From NCBI GenBank assembly GCA_003224085.1, contig QHYK01000105.1, positions 1-44,729 on the forward strand: a stretch of 44,729 nucleotides of DNA. Reading direction: 5' to 3'. Origin of the DNA: Acidobacteriota bacterium. Its GTDB lineage: Bacteria > Acidobacteriota > Terriglobia > Acidiferrales > UBA7541. The notes below the pieces were generated by a model. That model was not told the origin of the DNA, did not search any database, and saw only the letters and a list, made by a program, of their open reading frames with translations. Shown piece after piece: positions 7,952 to 16,293 of the stretch. Each line of letters begins with the position of its first letter. The stretch's first letter is position 1. A program made the position numbers and the translations under genes.

Positions 7952-8545
7952 CTACTTCGGCATGTAGCCGGCGGGCAAAACCTTGTGGGGATCGACGCGC
8001 ACGACCAAGTAAACGATCTGGTCGGAAGTGATCCCGCTGAACCAATGCGGTGTATTGGGAGGAATGATGACCACGTCGCCGGGACCGATTTTGCGGCTCA
8101 CGCCATCCTGAATAGGACCGCCGCGCGTGCTCGGGCCATTCAGCACGGTGACAACAGGATGATCCCCGGGGAACTCCGAGAGGTTGCCCATCGAGCCGCC
8201 GGTAACTAGCGTCGCGCTGCCTTCGATGACGTGATAAATCTCGGTGATTTGGCTGTGCTCGATGCCGCCGCCGGCTTGCGCCCCGGAAGTTTTCGCGCGA
8301 TGGACAACGCCGACACCAACGTTGTATTCGCCATTGATGCTGACAACGCGGATGGCCTGATCGCTGATGCGCTCCGAAGCGGTCTTTTGCACTAAAGACT
8401 GAATCTCAGTATTGCTGACATCGGTGGCTGCTCCGCGAGGCAGGTGCGGCCCGACGCTTTGCGCGTTCTGCGTTTGCGCGTGGGATTTTCCAGAGATCGA
8501 AAGCGCAAAAACAATTGCGAGAAGATTTAGAATGATATTCTGCAC
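7952..8545 (-). CDS. Exported cupin-domain protein
   Basis: About 197 residues. The N-terminus (VQNIILNLLAIVFALS, ending SHA-Q) is a signal peptide. The cupin fold is indicated by motif 1, GGGIEHSQITEIYHVIEGSA, and motif 2, GDVVIIPPNTPHWF, giving His/Gln/Glu/His-type metal ligands. The GTG at 8545 is chosen because GGAGG lies 8 bases upstream; the longest frame, from 8560, would start upstream of that ribosome-binding site. It sits between the NHL-repeat gene (42 bases away) and the HupE-like gene (10 bases away), probably one operon. Substrate unknown; it could be a periplasmic oxygenase, isomerase or sugar-binding protein. Confidence 0.8.
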   Translation of the reverse strand: MQNIILNLLAIVFALSISGKSHAQTQNAQSVGPHLPRGAATDVSNTEIQSLVQKTASERISDQAIRVVSINGEYNVGVGVVHRAKTSGAQAGGGIEHSQITEIYHVIEGSATLVTGGSMGNLSEFPGDHPVVTVLNGPSTRGGPIQDGVSRKIGPGDVVIIPPNTPHWFSGITSDQIVYLVVRVDPHKVLPAGYMPK

Positions 8546-8587
8546 GGCCGCTGCCTCCACGAACGAAACTTAGTGCGCTGAATTAGA

Positions 8588-9784
8588 TTACTTGCTGGGC
8601 CAGACCACGCCCTGATCTTTCTTGGTGACCGGCGCCATGCCTTTGTAAACAAACTTCTGGACGCGCTGCCCGCGATAAGTCTCCGTTGTGAAGATGTTCC
8701 CCTTTGAATCGGTGGCGATGCTGTGCACGGCATAAAACTGCCCGGGCTGGCGGCCACCGTCGCCGAAGCTGGTCAGCACTTCGAGCGTGTCGCGCAGCAG
8801 GATGTAAATTTTTTCATTCGAACCATCGGCCAGAAAAATATATTTCTGCTGGGGATCTTTGGAGAACGCGATGTCCCAAGCCGACCCGTCTCCGAGAGTT
8901 CGCTTGGCGATAAAGGATTCCTTCACGAACGTTCCGTCTTTCTTGAACACCTGGATGCGGTCGTTCGCGCGGTCGCAGACATAGAGGAAGCCGTCGTTGG
9001 AAAGCTCCGCGCAGTGCACGGGATTGCGGAACTGCTGCGCGGGCGGCGCGTCTGGATTGTAAGGGCCGAGATCTGCGTCCTCAGGCTTGTTCCCATACGC
9101 GCCCCAATGCCGCTTGTACTTTCCGGTTTCCGCGTCGTAGACGATCACGCGATGGTTGCCGTAGCCGTCGGCCACGTAGAGTTCATCGGTGGCCTTGTCC
9201 AAGAACACTTTCGCCGGTCCTTTTAGATTTTCCATGTCATTGCTGCCCTGGCTCTTGTTGGGATGGCCGATTTGCATTAGGAACTTGCCGTCCTGCGTGA
9301 ATTTCAGAACTTGATTGTCGCGAAAGCGCCCAGGGTCTTTGCCTTTGCTGTTGCCGCCGATCCACACGTTGCCTTTGTAATCTACGAGGATCCCATGATT
9401 CGAATCTGGCCAGTCGTAGCCTTCGCCGGGGCCGCCCCAGTGGCCGATGAGGTTGCCCTCTTCATCGAACTCGAGAACCGGCGGAGCGGGCACGCAGCAC
9501 TCCGCGGCGGGCGGCTTCGCCGTAGCGTAGATTTCCATCGGCTCGTAAGAATTCGTGCGGTGCACAATCCAGATGTGGTCCTGAGCATCCACCGACACTC
9601 CGACGGACGCGCCCTGGATCCAATGGTTAGGAAGCGGCTTGGGCCACAGGGGATCCACTTCGAAGCGCGGCGCCTGAACGCCCGCAGCCTCCGTGGCAGC
9701 TTTTTTTTCGAGCATGACGGAAGCGGCCGCCAGGGCAGCGAGGAGCGCGAGAAAAAAGGCTCCGATATAGAAGTTCCTCTTCAT
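8588..9784 (-). CDS. Exported NHL-repeat beta-propeller protein
   Basis: About 398 residues from the ATG at 9784, which has GGAGGAG a few bases upstream. The frame extends 46 codons further but with implausible sequence. A signal anchor (FYIGAFFLALLAALAAASVM) is followed by repeated NHL-like units: NHGILVDYKGNVWIGG, DELYVADGYGNHRVIVYD, DGFLYVCDRANDRIQVF and HSIATDSKGNIFTTE. These resemble the propeller of peptidyl-alpha-hydroxyglycine lyase-like proteins. No catalytic residue assignment is attempted. It is the first gene of a minus-strand set with the cupin and HupE-like genes. Confidence 0.82.
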   Translation of the reverse strand: MKRNFYIGAFFLALLAALAAASVMLEKKAATEAAGVQAPRFEVDPLWPKPLPNHWIQGASVGVSVDAQDHIWIVHRTNSYEPMEIYATAKPPAAECCVPAPPVLEFDEEGNLIGHWGGPGEGYDWPDSNHGILVDYKGNVWIGGNSKGKDPGRFRDNQVLKFTQDGKFLMQIGHPNKSQGSNDMENLKGPAKVFLDKATDELYVADGYGNHRVIVYDAETGKYKRHWGAYGNKPEDADLGPYNPDAPPAQQFRNPVHCAELSNDGFLYVCDRANDRIQVFKKDGTFVKESFIAKRTLGDGSAWDIAFSKDPQQKYIFLADGSNEKIYILLRDTLEVLTSFGDGGRQPGQFYAVHSIATDSKGNIFTTETYRGQRVQKFVYKGMAPVTKKDQGVVWPSK

Positions 9785-10097
9785 ATTCTCCTCCTCTGCT
9801 TCTTCCGGCCAGCGCCGCTTCGCAGAAATAGCGACCCGTAAATCATCACATCCGGAAACCTCGCAGCCTCTGGGACTGCGCCGCCAAGATGTTTTTCTTC
9901 TTTCTCGCTCAAAACTTACCACTTAGCTCTTACATCTCGGCTGCTTGGGCCAGCCGGAGATTCTAAATTATTTGCAGGGATTCACAAGCCTTACCTGAAC
10001 AAGGTGCAGCATCGCTAACCCGCATGTCCTTTGGGGGCAGGTTCGCGCTAGAATGCCTCTTTCTTCTTGACGCCCATCCGCCCGAGGAGTGGAGCAC
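9785..10097. other. Divergent intergenic region between NHL protein and M28 peptidase
   Basis: About 310 bases hold the 5' ends of two divergent genes. GGAGGAG just above 9784 serves the minus-strand gene. A TAGAAT at 10049-10054 could be a -10 box for the plus-strand peptidase gene, but its -35 position is poor. No gene or RNA is recognised. Confidence 0.35.
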
Positions 10098-11546
10098 ATG
10101 GGGAGTAGGACCGGCAGGATTTACGCGCTGGCAAGAAAAGCGGCTAAAGCGGCAACCATGGCGATGCTAATTGCATCGGTGCCTGCGTTCGCGCAACAGA
10201 CTGCGCCGCGCGATCCCGTCGAGCCGCCGCAAGCAAAACCAGAACCGAAAATATTGCCGCGGCCAGCCGGCGCGATCGCACGGCAGAGCATTGATGAAAA
10301 GTCGATGCGCGCTCTGATTCACAACCTCGTAAGTTGCGGAACGCGGCTGACGCTTTCTTCGTGGACTGATCCCAAGCGCGGGATTGGCTGCGGCCGGGAT
10401 GCGATAGTTGCGCGATTGAACGAGATGGCGAAAGATTCCGGTGGGAAATTGCAGGTTGTCGTGGATAAATTCGAATCCACTTCGGAACGCACGTCCGGCA
10501 CACCGATTCCTCTTGAGAACGTCTACGCGATTCTGCCCGGAAACGACCCCAAACTTTCGAAGACGCTATTCATCGTGTCGGGGCACTTCGATTCGCGGCC
10601 TTCGGATGTGATGGACCCAACGGCGGACGCCCCCGGAGCGGATGATGATGGCTCGGGGACGGCAGTGAGCGTGGAATGTGCGCGCCTGCTGAGCAGAATG
10701 GGCTGCAATGGGCCGTGCGTTGACGCACGTGCGGCCGGGCGCGCGTATCGCGCGACGATCCTGTTCGCGACGGTTTCAGGAGAAGAGCAAGGGCTGCTTG
10801 GAAGCACGCACCTCGTCGATTGGGTGAAGCAGCAAGGCTACACCGTAGGCGGAATGCTGGACGACGACATTGTGGGAGCCGATCTGGCGGCAGGCGGTCC
10901 GCATCGCGTGCGGCTGTTTTCAGGAAACGGCGAGCTGGATGACGCGGACTCCCCTTCGCGTGAGCTCGCTCGCGCGATCGAGGAAATTGACGGGCGCAGC
11001 GCGATTCGAATGATTTTCCGCCAGGATCGCTACGGCCGCGGCGGCGACCACTACCCGTTTTACAAGGCAGGTCTGCCTGCAGTGCGGTTCACCGAGCCGC
11101 TGGAAGATTACAACCACCAGCACCAGACGCCGCGCACGGAAAACGGCATTGAGTATGGAGACTACGAAAAATATTTGAACTTTAGGTTCCTGGGCAACGT
11201 AGCGCGCGACAATGCGGAGGCGCTGCGGCAACTGGCGATGGCTCCCGCGCCGCCGGCGAACGCGCGGCTGAGAGGCGCGGTCATGCCGGACGGGAAAGTC
11301 TCCTGGTCGGCGGAAGACGACGCGGACCGCGCGGGCTTTGAAATTCTTTGGCGTGAAACGACCGACCCACGCTGGCACGCCTATCAGTTTGTGGCGGAGC
11401 CGGGCGAAGCCGTCTTGAAGGGTGTTTCCACGGACAATCATTTTTTTGCGGTGCGCTCGGTCGGCAAGAATGGCGCTCGGTCGCTTGCTGTTCCGACCGA
11501 AATGGAGCGAACAGGGCCTCCGCTGCCGACTCCGCCGAAGCAATAG
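10098..11546 (+). CDS. M28-family zinc metallopeptidase, exported
   Basis: About 482 residues. A signal peptide runs to about VPAFA-QQ. The M28 aminopeptidase domain shows the metal ligands in order: His in VSGHFDSRP, bridging Asp in GADDDGSGTA, catalytic Glu pair in VSGEEQGLLGS, and Asp in LDDDIVGAD. The last ligand region reads EDYNHQHQT, whereas the family usually has a Tyr-His pair, so the final His is shifted. The C-terminal 90 residues (VSWSAEDDADRAGFEILWRE) look like a fibronectin type III-like domain. The ATG at 10098 is chosen over a GTG at 10089. It probably trims peptides in the periplasm or outside the cell. Confidence 0.88.
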   Translation: MGSRTGRIYALARKAAKAATMAMLIASVPAFAQQTAPRDPVEPPQAKPEPKILPRPAGAIARQSIDEKSMRALIHNLVSCGTRLTLSSWTDPKRGIGCGRDAIVARLNEMAKDSGGKLQVVVDKFESTSERTSGTPIPLENVYAILPGNDPKLSKTLFIVSGHFDSRPSDVMDPTADAPGADDDGSGTAVSVECARLLSRMGCNGPCVDARAAGRAYRATILFATVSGEEQGLLGSTHLVDWVKQQGYTVGGMLDDDIVGADLAAGGPHRVRLFSGNGELDDADSPSRELARAIEEIDGRSAIRMIFRQDRYGRGGDHYPFYKAGLPAVRFTEPLEDYNHQHQTPRTENGIEYGDYEKYLNFRFLGNVARDNAEALRQLAMAPAPPANARLRGAVMPDGKVSWSAEDDADRAGFEILWRETTDPRWHAYQFVAEPGEAVLKGVSTDNHFFAVRSVGKNGARSLAVPTEMERTGPPLPTPPKQ

Positions 11547-11848
11547 ACAGAATCCTCTTCTCTTTTTGGATTTTCTTGCAGGAAGCGCAGATCGCCAGCC
11601 CGCCTATTTAGACCGGCGAGCGTTTGAATCGTTTCAATGAGCCACTATATGGGGAACCGCCAGGCCTAACGTGCAGGAATCGCAGCTGGCCGAGCGCACA
11701 GCCGCATAGGGCCATTTGTACCGGTACGGTAAACAGTGCGAGTGGAAGAAGTTAGGATGGAGACTTGGTGGCCGTTAACACTCGGCGAAACGTTTGCGTC
11801 TCTATGGGAGATAGTGAAAGCCAGAACAAGGCCCATTCGGAGACCGCC
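11547..11848. other. Intergenic region upstream of an unknown exported protein
   Basis: No gene is supported. A 10-base palindrome, GTACCGGTAC, sits at 11718-11727. A GGAG at 11839-11842 precedes the chosen ATG at 11849. No clear promoter pair was found. Confidence 0.3.
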
Positions 11849-13054
11849 ATGCTGCCAAAACTTCCTCGCCTGATGCTTTGCACTTTACTGCTTGGCTCCT
11901 TCGCGATTTCGACCGAGCTTCCAGCGAAAAATTTGCAACCGGTATTTGTCGGATTGACCGTACATGAGTGGGGTACCTTCACTTCGATCGCGGGTCCGGA
12001 TGGCCAAGCCGTGGAATGGTCGCCGCTAACCGGCGCGACCGATTTGCCCGCCTTCGTGGAACATTTTCGCAATGGACAATTCAAGGTGGGGCTTCGCGGC
12101 ACCGTTCGAATGGAGACGCCGGTGCTTTATTTCTACGACTCCCGCGAAGAGAACGTCTCAGTGCAGGTGAGCTTTTCGAAAGGCGTAATCACCGAGTGGT
12201 ATCCGCACGCCAGCCGCGTCGAGCCAACGTCAAATCTTTTTGACGGGAGCCTGTTCCAGGCGCAGCCAGACGGAAGCATCACTTGGGATGCGGTGACCGT
12301 CTCGCCGCGCTTAGGTGCGGAATTTCCTCGCCAGCCCGAAGACAGCCATTATTACGCCGCGCGCATGACTTCGGCGACGCCTCTTGTGGTAAAAACACCC
12401 TCGGGCGAGCAGCACGAGAAATTCCTTTTTTATCGCGGCGTGTCCACATTTCGCGTGCCAGTTTCGGTGAAGTTGATGGCCGATGGCAAACTGCGTGTTG
12501 CAAGCGCCGGGGATGAGGAAATTCCGGAAACCATCCTGTTCGAACGCCGCGGAGACCGAATTGGCTACCGGATCGGCGGGGCGCTCGCGAAAGAGACGGT
12601 GCTCGATCCGCCCGAGCTGACCGGCAACTTCTTTGATCTGGGGAGAGCATTGGTCGGAATGCTGGTGGCGCAAGGGCTTTACTCGGATGAAGCACAGGCG
12701 ATGGTGGAAACGTGGCGCGGCTCGTGGTTCGAAGAAGGAAGCCGCCTGATTTATATCGTGCCGGCGGACTTTGTGAGCAGACTTTTGCCGCTCTCGATTC
12801 GACCGGCCCCGGCGCAAATCGCCCGCGTGTTCGTCGGCAGGCTGGAACTGGTTACCCCCGCGACCGAGAAAGCAGTGGAAACCGCCTTCGCGTCGCATGA
12901 CAAAGCCGCACTGCAAAAGTATGGGCGGTTCCTCGAGCCAATCCTCCACACGATGCTGGCAAAACAATCGAATCGCCCGCGGGCGCAGAAACTCAGCGCG
13001 TATCTGAACGCCGTCTGTTCCGCACAGATCCAGCAGACCCGCGGCCAGAAATGA
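11849..13054 (+). CDS. Exported protein of unknown function (HEWGTFT motif)
   Basis: About 401 residues. The start is an ATG with GGAG 6 bases upstream. A signal peptide (LMLCTLLLGSFAISTELPA) is followed by LTVHEWGTFTSIAGPDG, a motif I have seen at the start of uncharacterised secreted proteins in Acidobacteria and Planctomycetes. The remainder is rich in beta-strand-like stretches with RMETPVLYFYD, and the last about 60 residues look helical. No catalytic motif is recognised. The upstream in-frame codons to 11765 are probably untranslated. It follows the M28 gene on the same strand at about 300 bases. Confidence 0.7.
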   Translation: MLPKLPRLMLCTLLLGSFAISTELPAKNLQPVFVGLTVHEWGTFTSIAGPDGQAVEWSPLTGATDLPAFVEHFRNGQFKVGLRGTVRMETPVLYFYDSREENVSVQVSFSKGVITEWYPHASRVEPTSNLFDGSLFQAQPDGSITWDAVTVSPRLGAEFPRQPEDSHYYAARMTSATPLVVKTPSGEQHEKFLFYRGVSTFRVPVSVKLMADGKLRVASAGDEEIPETILFERRGDRIGYRIGGALAKETVLDPPELTGNFFDLGRALVGMLVAQGLYSDEAQAMVETWRGSWFEEGSRLIYIVPADFVSRLLPLSIRPAPAQIARVFVGRLELVTPATEKAVETAFASHDKAALQKYGRFLEPILHTMLAKQSNRPRAQKLSAYLNAVCSAQIQQTRGQK

Positions 13055-13145
13055 TCTGCCAATTCCGCTGCCGTTGGAAAAAACCGGCGTGCTGGAAGCC
13101 GACAAGCAGGCGTTGAAGTCTTTGACTAAGAACTAAAAACCTAAG

Positions 13146-13547
13146 CTAGTGTTGGGCCGCGGCAACCGGTTGCGCAAATGTAATGAAGTGGCCGCCGGGA
13201 TCCTGGACAGCAAATTCCTTCATTCCGTAAAAGGCCGTGCGCACGGGCATGACCATGCGCGCATCCTTCATGGCGGCAAGAACACCGTCCAGATTATCGA
13301 CTTCCATGTAGAGGTACGTCGGGCCTTTGCGCGGCTCGACGGCCATGGCGGCGGGAGCGTCCTTCTCCACGCTGGCGTAAGTCTGGTACATCACCTCGAC
13401 CGATCCCTTCTGGAAAATGACAAACCCGAGTTTGTTGCCATCGGGGACCTCGATGGTCTTCGCGAATCCGAGACGGTCCACCCAGAAAGGGATGAGCGGC
13501 TCGATTTCCTTGACCAGCAGGACCGGGGTGATGCGCTTGACGTTCAT
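13146..13547 (-). CDS. VOC (glyoxalase/bleomycin-resistance) superfamily protein
   Basis: About 133 residues from ATG 13547 with AGGAG upstream. Two beta-alpha-beta-beta-beta halves are visible: RITPVLLVKEIEPLIPFWVD with LGFVIFQKGSVEVMYQ, and PTYLYMEVDNLDGVLAAM with EFAVQDPGGHFITFAQ. The DPGGHFITF end is characteristic of the family, and the Glu/His ligand-type positions are present. The role could be dioxygenase, glutathione transfer or binding of a toxic compound. It is divergent from the Cdd1-like/PadR genes across a palindromic operator, so it is likely a target of that PadR regulator. Confidence 0.88.
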   Translation of the reverse strand: MNVKRITPVLLVKEIEPLIPFWVDRLGFAKTIEVPDGNKLGFVIFQKGSVEVMYQTYASVEKDAPAAMAVEPRKGPTYLYMEVDNLDGVLAAMKDARMVMPVRTAFYGMKEFAVQDPGGHFITFAQPVAAAQH

Positions 13548-13707
13548 GGTCGATTTCTCCTGATTTGGATTGTCATGGGAAACGGAAAATCCGAGGAACA
13601 CGGCGAGAGTGAAACCGAAATGCCGGGGGGCAAGCGCCGGGACGCACGGGCGGGTTTTTCTCCTTGAAACTTCTTCTGCGGACGAATGCTTTCCTTGACC
13701 GGGCAAA

Positions 13708-13743
13708 CTAGTCTAATTTAGACTAGTTCAAGTCTAAATTAGA
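13708..13743. promoter_or_regulatory. Twin palindromic operator, probably for the PadR regulator
   Basis: CTAGTCTAATTTAGACTAG (13708-13726) is a perfect 19-base palindrome around a central T. The core TCTAAwTTAGA recurs at 13733-13743, 21 bases further on, so the two sites lie on the same helix face two turns apart. They sit between the divergent VOC gene and the Cdd1-like/PadR genes, the usual place for a local repressor to control both sides. Assignment to PadR is inference from position. Confidence 0.7.
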
Positions 13744-13790
13744 GGAGCTGGAAAAGCAAGCGCGAAAACTTCAAGTCAAGGAGATTTTCT

Positions 13791-14144
13791 ATGGCGACAG
13801 CACGGCAACTTGCGGAGCTCATCTCCATCGGACCGGCGATGCTGCGCGACTTCGACATGCTGGGAATTCACAGCGTGGCGCAACTGTCGAAGCAGGAGCC
13901 GCGCAAAATGTACGAAAGGCTGAACCGCAAGACGGGACAGCGGCAGGACCCGTGCGTGCTGGACACCTTCTGCGCGGCGGTGGCGCAGGCGCGGAATCCG
14001 CGTTTGCCCGCGAACCAGTGCCAGTGGTGGTACTGGAGCCGAAAAAGAAAATCGACGGCTCACAAAGAGAGGGAAGCGACAACGCGAGACGCGCGGGGTC
14101 CACGGGTCTCGCAGAGAGACCGGCAATCTCCGGCTGAAGGCTGA
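13791..14144 (+). CDS. Helix-hairpin-helix protein, Cdd1/mitomycin-resistance-like
   Basis: 117 residues. The first about 85 (ISIGPAMLRDFDMLGIHSVA, then LSKQEPRKMYERL, then QDPCVLDTFCAAVAQAR and WWYWSRKRK) match the small Cdd1/'pathogenicity locus' family, a helix-hairpin-helix DNA-binding fold related to TfoX C-terminal domains. The last about 35 residues are low-complexity and charged, unlike the family, and may be a frayed 3' end. An AAGGAG-like sequence precedes the ATG. It lies 18 bases before the PadR gene and probably shares its transcript. Confidence 0.78.
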   Translation: MATARQLAELISIGPAMLRDFDMLGIHSVAQLSKQEPRKMYERLNRKTGQRQDPCVLDTFCAAVAQARNPRLPANQCQWWYWSRKRKSTAHKEREATTRDARGPRVSQRDRQSPAEG

Positions 14145-14162
14145 AAGGGAGTAGAAGCTTTA

Positions 14163-14828
14163 TTGGAAGTGAACGCAGCGCGCACAACTCGCACACCCAA
14201 GACTGAGCCCGCACGCCGGAGTGTTCGCGCAAAGAGACCGCTGGCGCTGACGACGCCGGACTTGGTGCTGCTGAGCTTGCTGGCGGAGCGGCCGATGCAC
14301 GGGTATCAGGCGAACGCGGAACTCGAACGGCGGCAGATTCGCGATTGGGCAGCCGTTTCCAAGCCGCAAGTGTACTACTCGCTCAAGAAGCTGGCGCGCG
14401 CGGGATTGCTGCGGAGGTTGGAGACCGGTCAGCCGGCGGCGGGCCCGGAACGCGACACGTTCGAAACAACGGACAAGGGGCGCAAAGCGCTGGCCGATGC
14501 GCTCGAACGAGAGGAGTGGACGACGCAGCGCGACCGTCCCGCTTTTCTCACCTGGCTGGCGCTGTCCTGGCAGGCGCGGCCCGGCGTTTTCCGGAAACAG
14601 TTGAAGAAAAGGCGGCAATTCCTGCTGAAGGAACTGAACAGAGAAAGGGCCACTCTGCATTCGATCTATGCCGAGGTGGGCCACGAGTTTCACGAAGCAG
14701 TGTGGATGGTGGGCTGGATGATCGATCAGATTCGAACCGAAATTCTCTGGAACCGGCGACTGGAGCGCTCATGGAAGAGAAGGGCGCGCGCAGTCAATAC
14801 CGTGTTCGCGGAAGGTTTGCCGAAGTAA
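14163..14828 (+). CDS. PadR-family transcriptional regulator
   Basis: 221 residues. After a basic, disordered N-terminus, the winged helix begins at about residue 30: LVLLSLLAERPMHGYQANAE, then SKPQVYYSLKKLARAGLL, then the wing ERDTFETTDKGRKALADAL. The C-terminal coiled helices (about 120-215) form the dimerisation domain of longer PadR proteins. The TTG start at 14163 has an AGGGAG 11 bases upstream. It likely binds the twin palindrome at 13708-13743 and responds to a small-molecule stress. Confidence 0.88.
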   Translation: MEVNAARTTRTPKTEPARRSVRAKRPLALTTPDLVLLSLLAERPMHGYQANAELERRQIRDWAAVSKPQVYYSLKKLARAGLLRRLETGQPAAGPERDTFETTDKGRKALADALEREEWTTQRDRPAFLTWLALSWQARPGVFRKQLKKRRQFLLKELNRERATLHSIYAEVGHEFHEAVWMVGWMIDQIRTEILWNRRLERSWKRRARAVNTVFAEGLPK

Positions 14829-14914
14829 GATTTGGCCGAACGAAGCTCCTCGCAATGGCAGCCACGAGCGGAGCAAGCTGGCACAGCAATGCTGCGCCCC
14901 TAGCGGATGAACTA

Positions 14915-15970
14915 TTACAAGTTGAGGGAGCCGCTGAAGGAGACGCGGGCTTTGCCGGATTCAGCGCGCTCGACGCGGCCGATGCGATAAAACTTTTCGC
15001 GTCGCTTCTTGAGGTCGGCTTCGACGGATTTCACAAACTTCGGCGGCACCACCAGGATCATTCCCACGCCCATGTTGAAAGACTGCAACAATTCGTCTGT
15101 ATCAATCTTTCCGATCTTGGCCAGATATTTAAAAATCGCCGGAATGGGCCATGAAGCCAAGTCGATTTCCGCCTTGACGCCGCTTGGAAGAACGCGCGGC
15201 AAATTCCCCGGAATGCCACCGCCGGTGATATGCGCGAGCGTGGAAACCCACCCTTTGGTTAGGACGCTTTTCAGCGCCGGCGAGTAGCAGAGATGCGGCT
15301 TGAGGAGTTCCGCGCCGATTTTGTTGCCGACTTCGGCGACGTACGTTTCCGGCTTTAATTTTTCGACATCGAAAATGAGCTTGCGCGCGAGCGAATAGCC
15401 GTTGGTGTGCAAACCGGCCGAAGGCAAGGCCAGCAACGCGTCGCCAGGCTGAACATTTTTTCCTGTGAGCAATTTTTTGCGGTCGACTACACCGACGATG
15501 AAGCCTGCCAGATCGTACTCGCCCGGGAGATAAAAGCCCGGCATTTCCGCAGTTTCGCCGCCGATGAGCGCGCAGCCAGCTTTGCGGCAGGAGCGGCTCA
15601 TGCCTTCGACGAGTTGCTCGACCACTTGCGGGTCGAGTTTGCCCATCGCCAGATAATCGAGGAAGAAGAGCGGCTCGGCGCCCTGCACCAGGATATCGTT
15701 GATGCAGTGATTGACCAGGTCGCCGCCAACCGTGGAGTGTACGCCCATGGCCATGGCCACTTTCAGTTTCGTCCCGACTCCATCGGCGCTGGAGACCAGC
15801 ACCGGCTCTTTCCATTTTTTGTGGTCGAGGGCGAAGAGTGCGCCGAAGCTGCCGATGCCGCCAAGCACGCCGGGGGTAAACGTGCGGCTGGCGTGATGCC
15901 GGATGCGCTGCTTGGCTTCATCGGCGACGGCGATATTTACACCGGCATCGGCGTATTTCATAATCGGCAT
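14915..15970 (-). CDS. purM: Phosphoribosylformylglycinamidine cyclo-ligase (AIR synthetase)
   Basis: Makes AIR from FGAM with ATP, step 5 of purine synthesis. The protein of about 351 residues has KYADAGVNI at the start, GIGSFGALFAL, LVSSADGVGTKLKVAM, the HCINDILVQGAEPLFFLDY core and GGETAEMPGFY, all hallmarks of PurM. ATG 15970 or ATG 15961 (MKYADAG) could be the start; neither has a strong ribosome-binding site. It follows lepB after an about 320-base gap containing repeats, so its co-transcription with the purL-purF-lepB set is uncertain. Confidence 0.96.
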   Translation of the reverse strand: MPIMKYADAGVNIAVADEAKQRIRHHASRTFTPGVLGGIGSFGALFALDHKKWKEPVLVSSADGVGTKLKVAMAMGVHSTVGGDLVNHCINDILVQGAEPLFFLDYLAMGKLDPQVVEQLVEGMSRSCRKAGCALIGGETAEMPGFYLPGEYDLAGFIVGVVDRKKLLTGKNVQPGDALLALPSAGLHTNGYSLARKLIFDVEKLKPETYVAEVGNKIGAELLKPHLCYSPALKSVLTKGWVSTLAHITGGGIPGNLPRVLPSGVKAEIDLASWPIPAIFKYLAKIGKIDTDELLQSFNMGVGMILVVPPKFVKSVEADLKKRREKFYRIGRVERAESGKARVSFSGSLNL

Positions 15971-16088
15971 GACCCGTGTTCTGTGTTCCGTGAAGGCGCA
16001 ACGCAACGATGGAATGAAGCGTTAAGAAGGCGCGTTAGGAACAGAATGCCGAACCAAGAACCAGCTGAGCACCAGAATCAAAAAATGC

Positions 16089-16225
16089 GAGTCTGACGAC
16101 TCGTTGTTGCCATTAGGAGTCTTCCCGGTCAGAAGGGAACACGCCACAGGGTTGGGGTAAACTCCAACAGCGAAAGACTCGCCCACTACAAATTTACAAC
16201 CGAAAAGCACGAGTCTGAAGACTCG
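16089..16225. repeat. REP-like palindromic repeats between lepB and purM
   Basis: CGAGTCTGACGACTCG (16089-16104) and CGAGTCTGAAGACTCG (16210-16225) are two copies of one hairpin with 6-base arms and a 4-base loop. The second is followed by CCACTACAAAACC. A partial copy, GACTCGCCCACTACAAAT, lies at 16176-16193. The shared tail shows these are copies of a dispersed extragenic element rather than chance hairpins. No gene is seen in 15971-16293. Confidence 0.65.
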
Positions 16226-16293
16226 CCACTACAAAACCAAGCGCCGGCCGGGGAACGGCGCAACTTGCAAAGTATAACTTAACCAGGGTTTTC

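Noticed and set aside
6916-8031. 371-residue plus-strand open frame
   Set aside because: Antisense to the HupE-like gene. It is highly charged and low in hydrophobic residues, with no motif.
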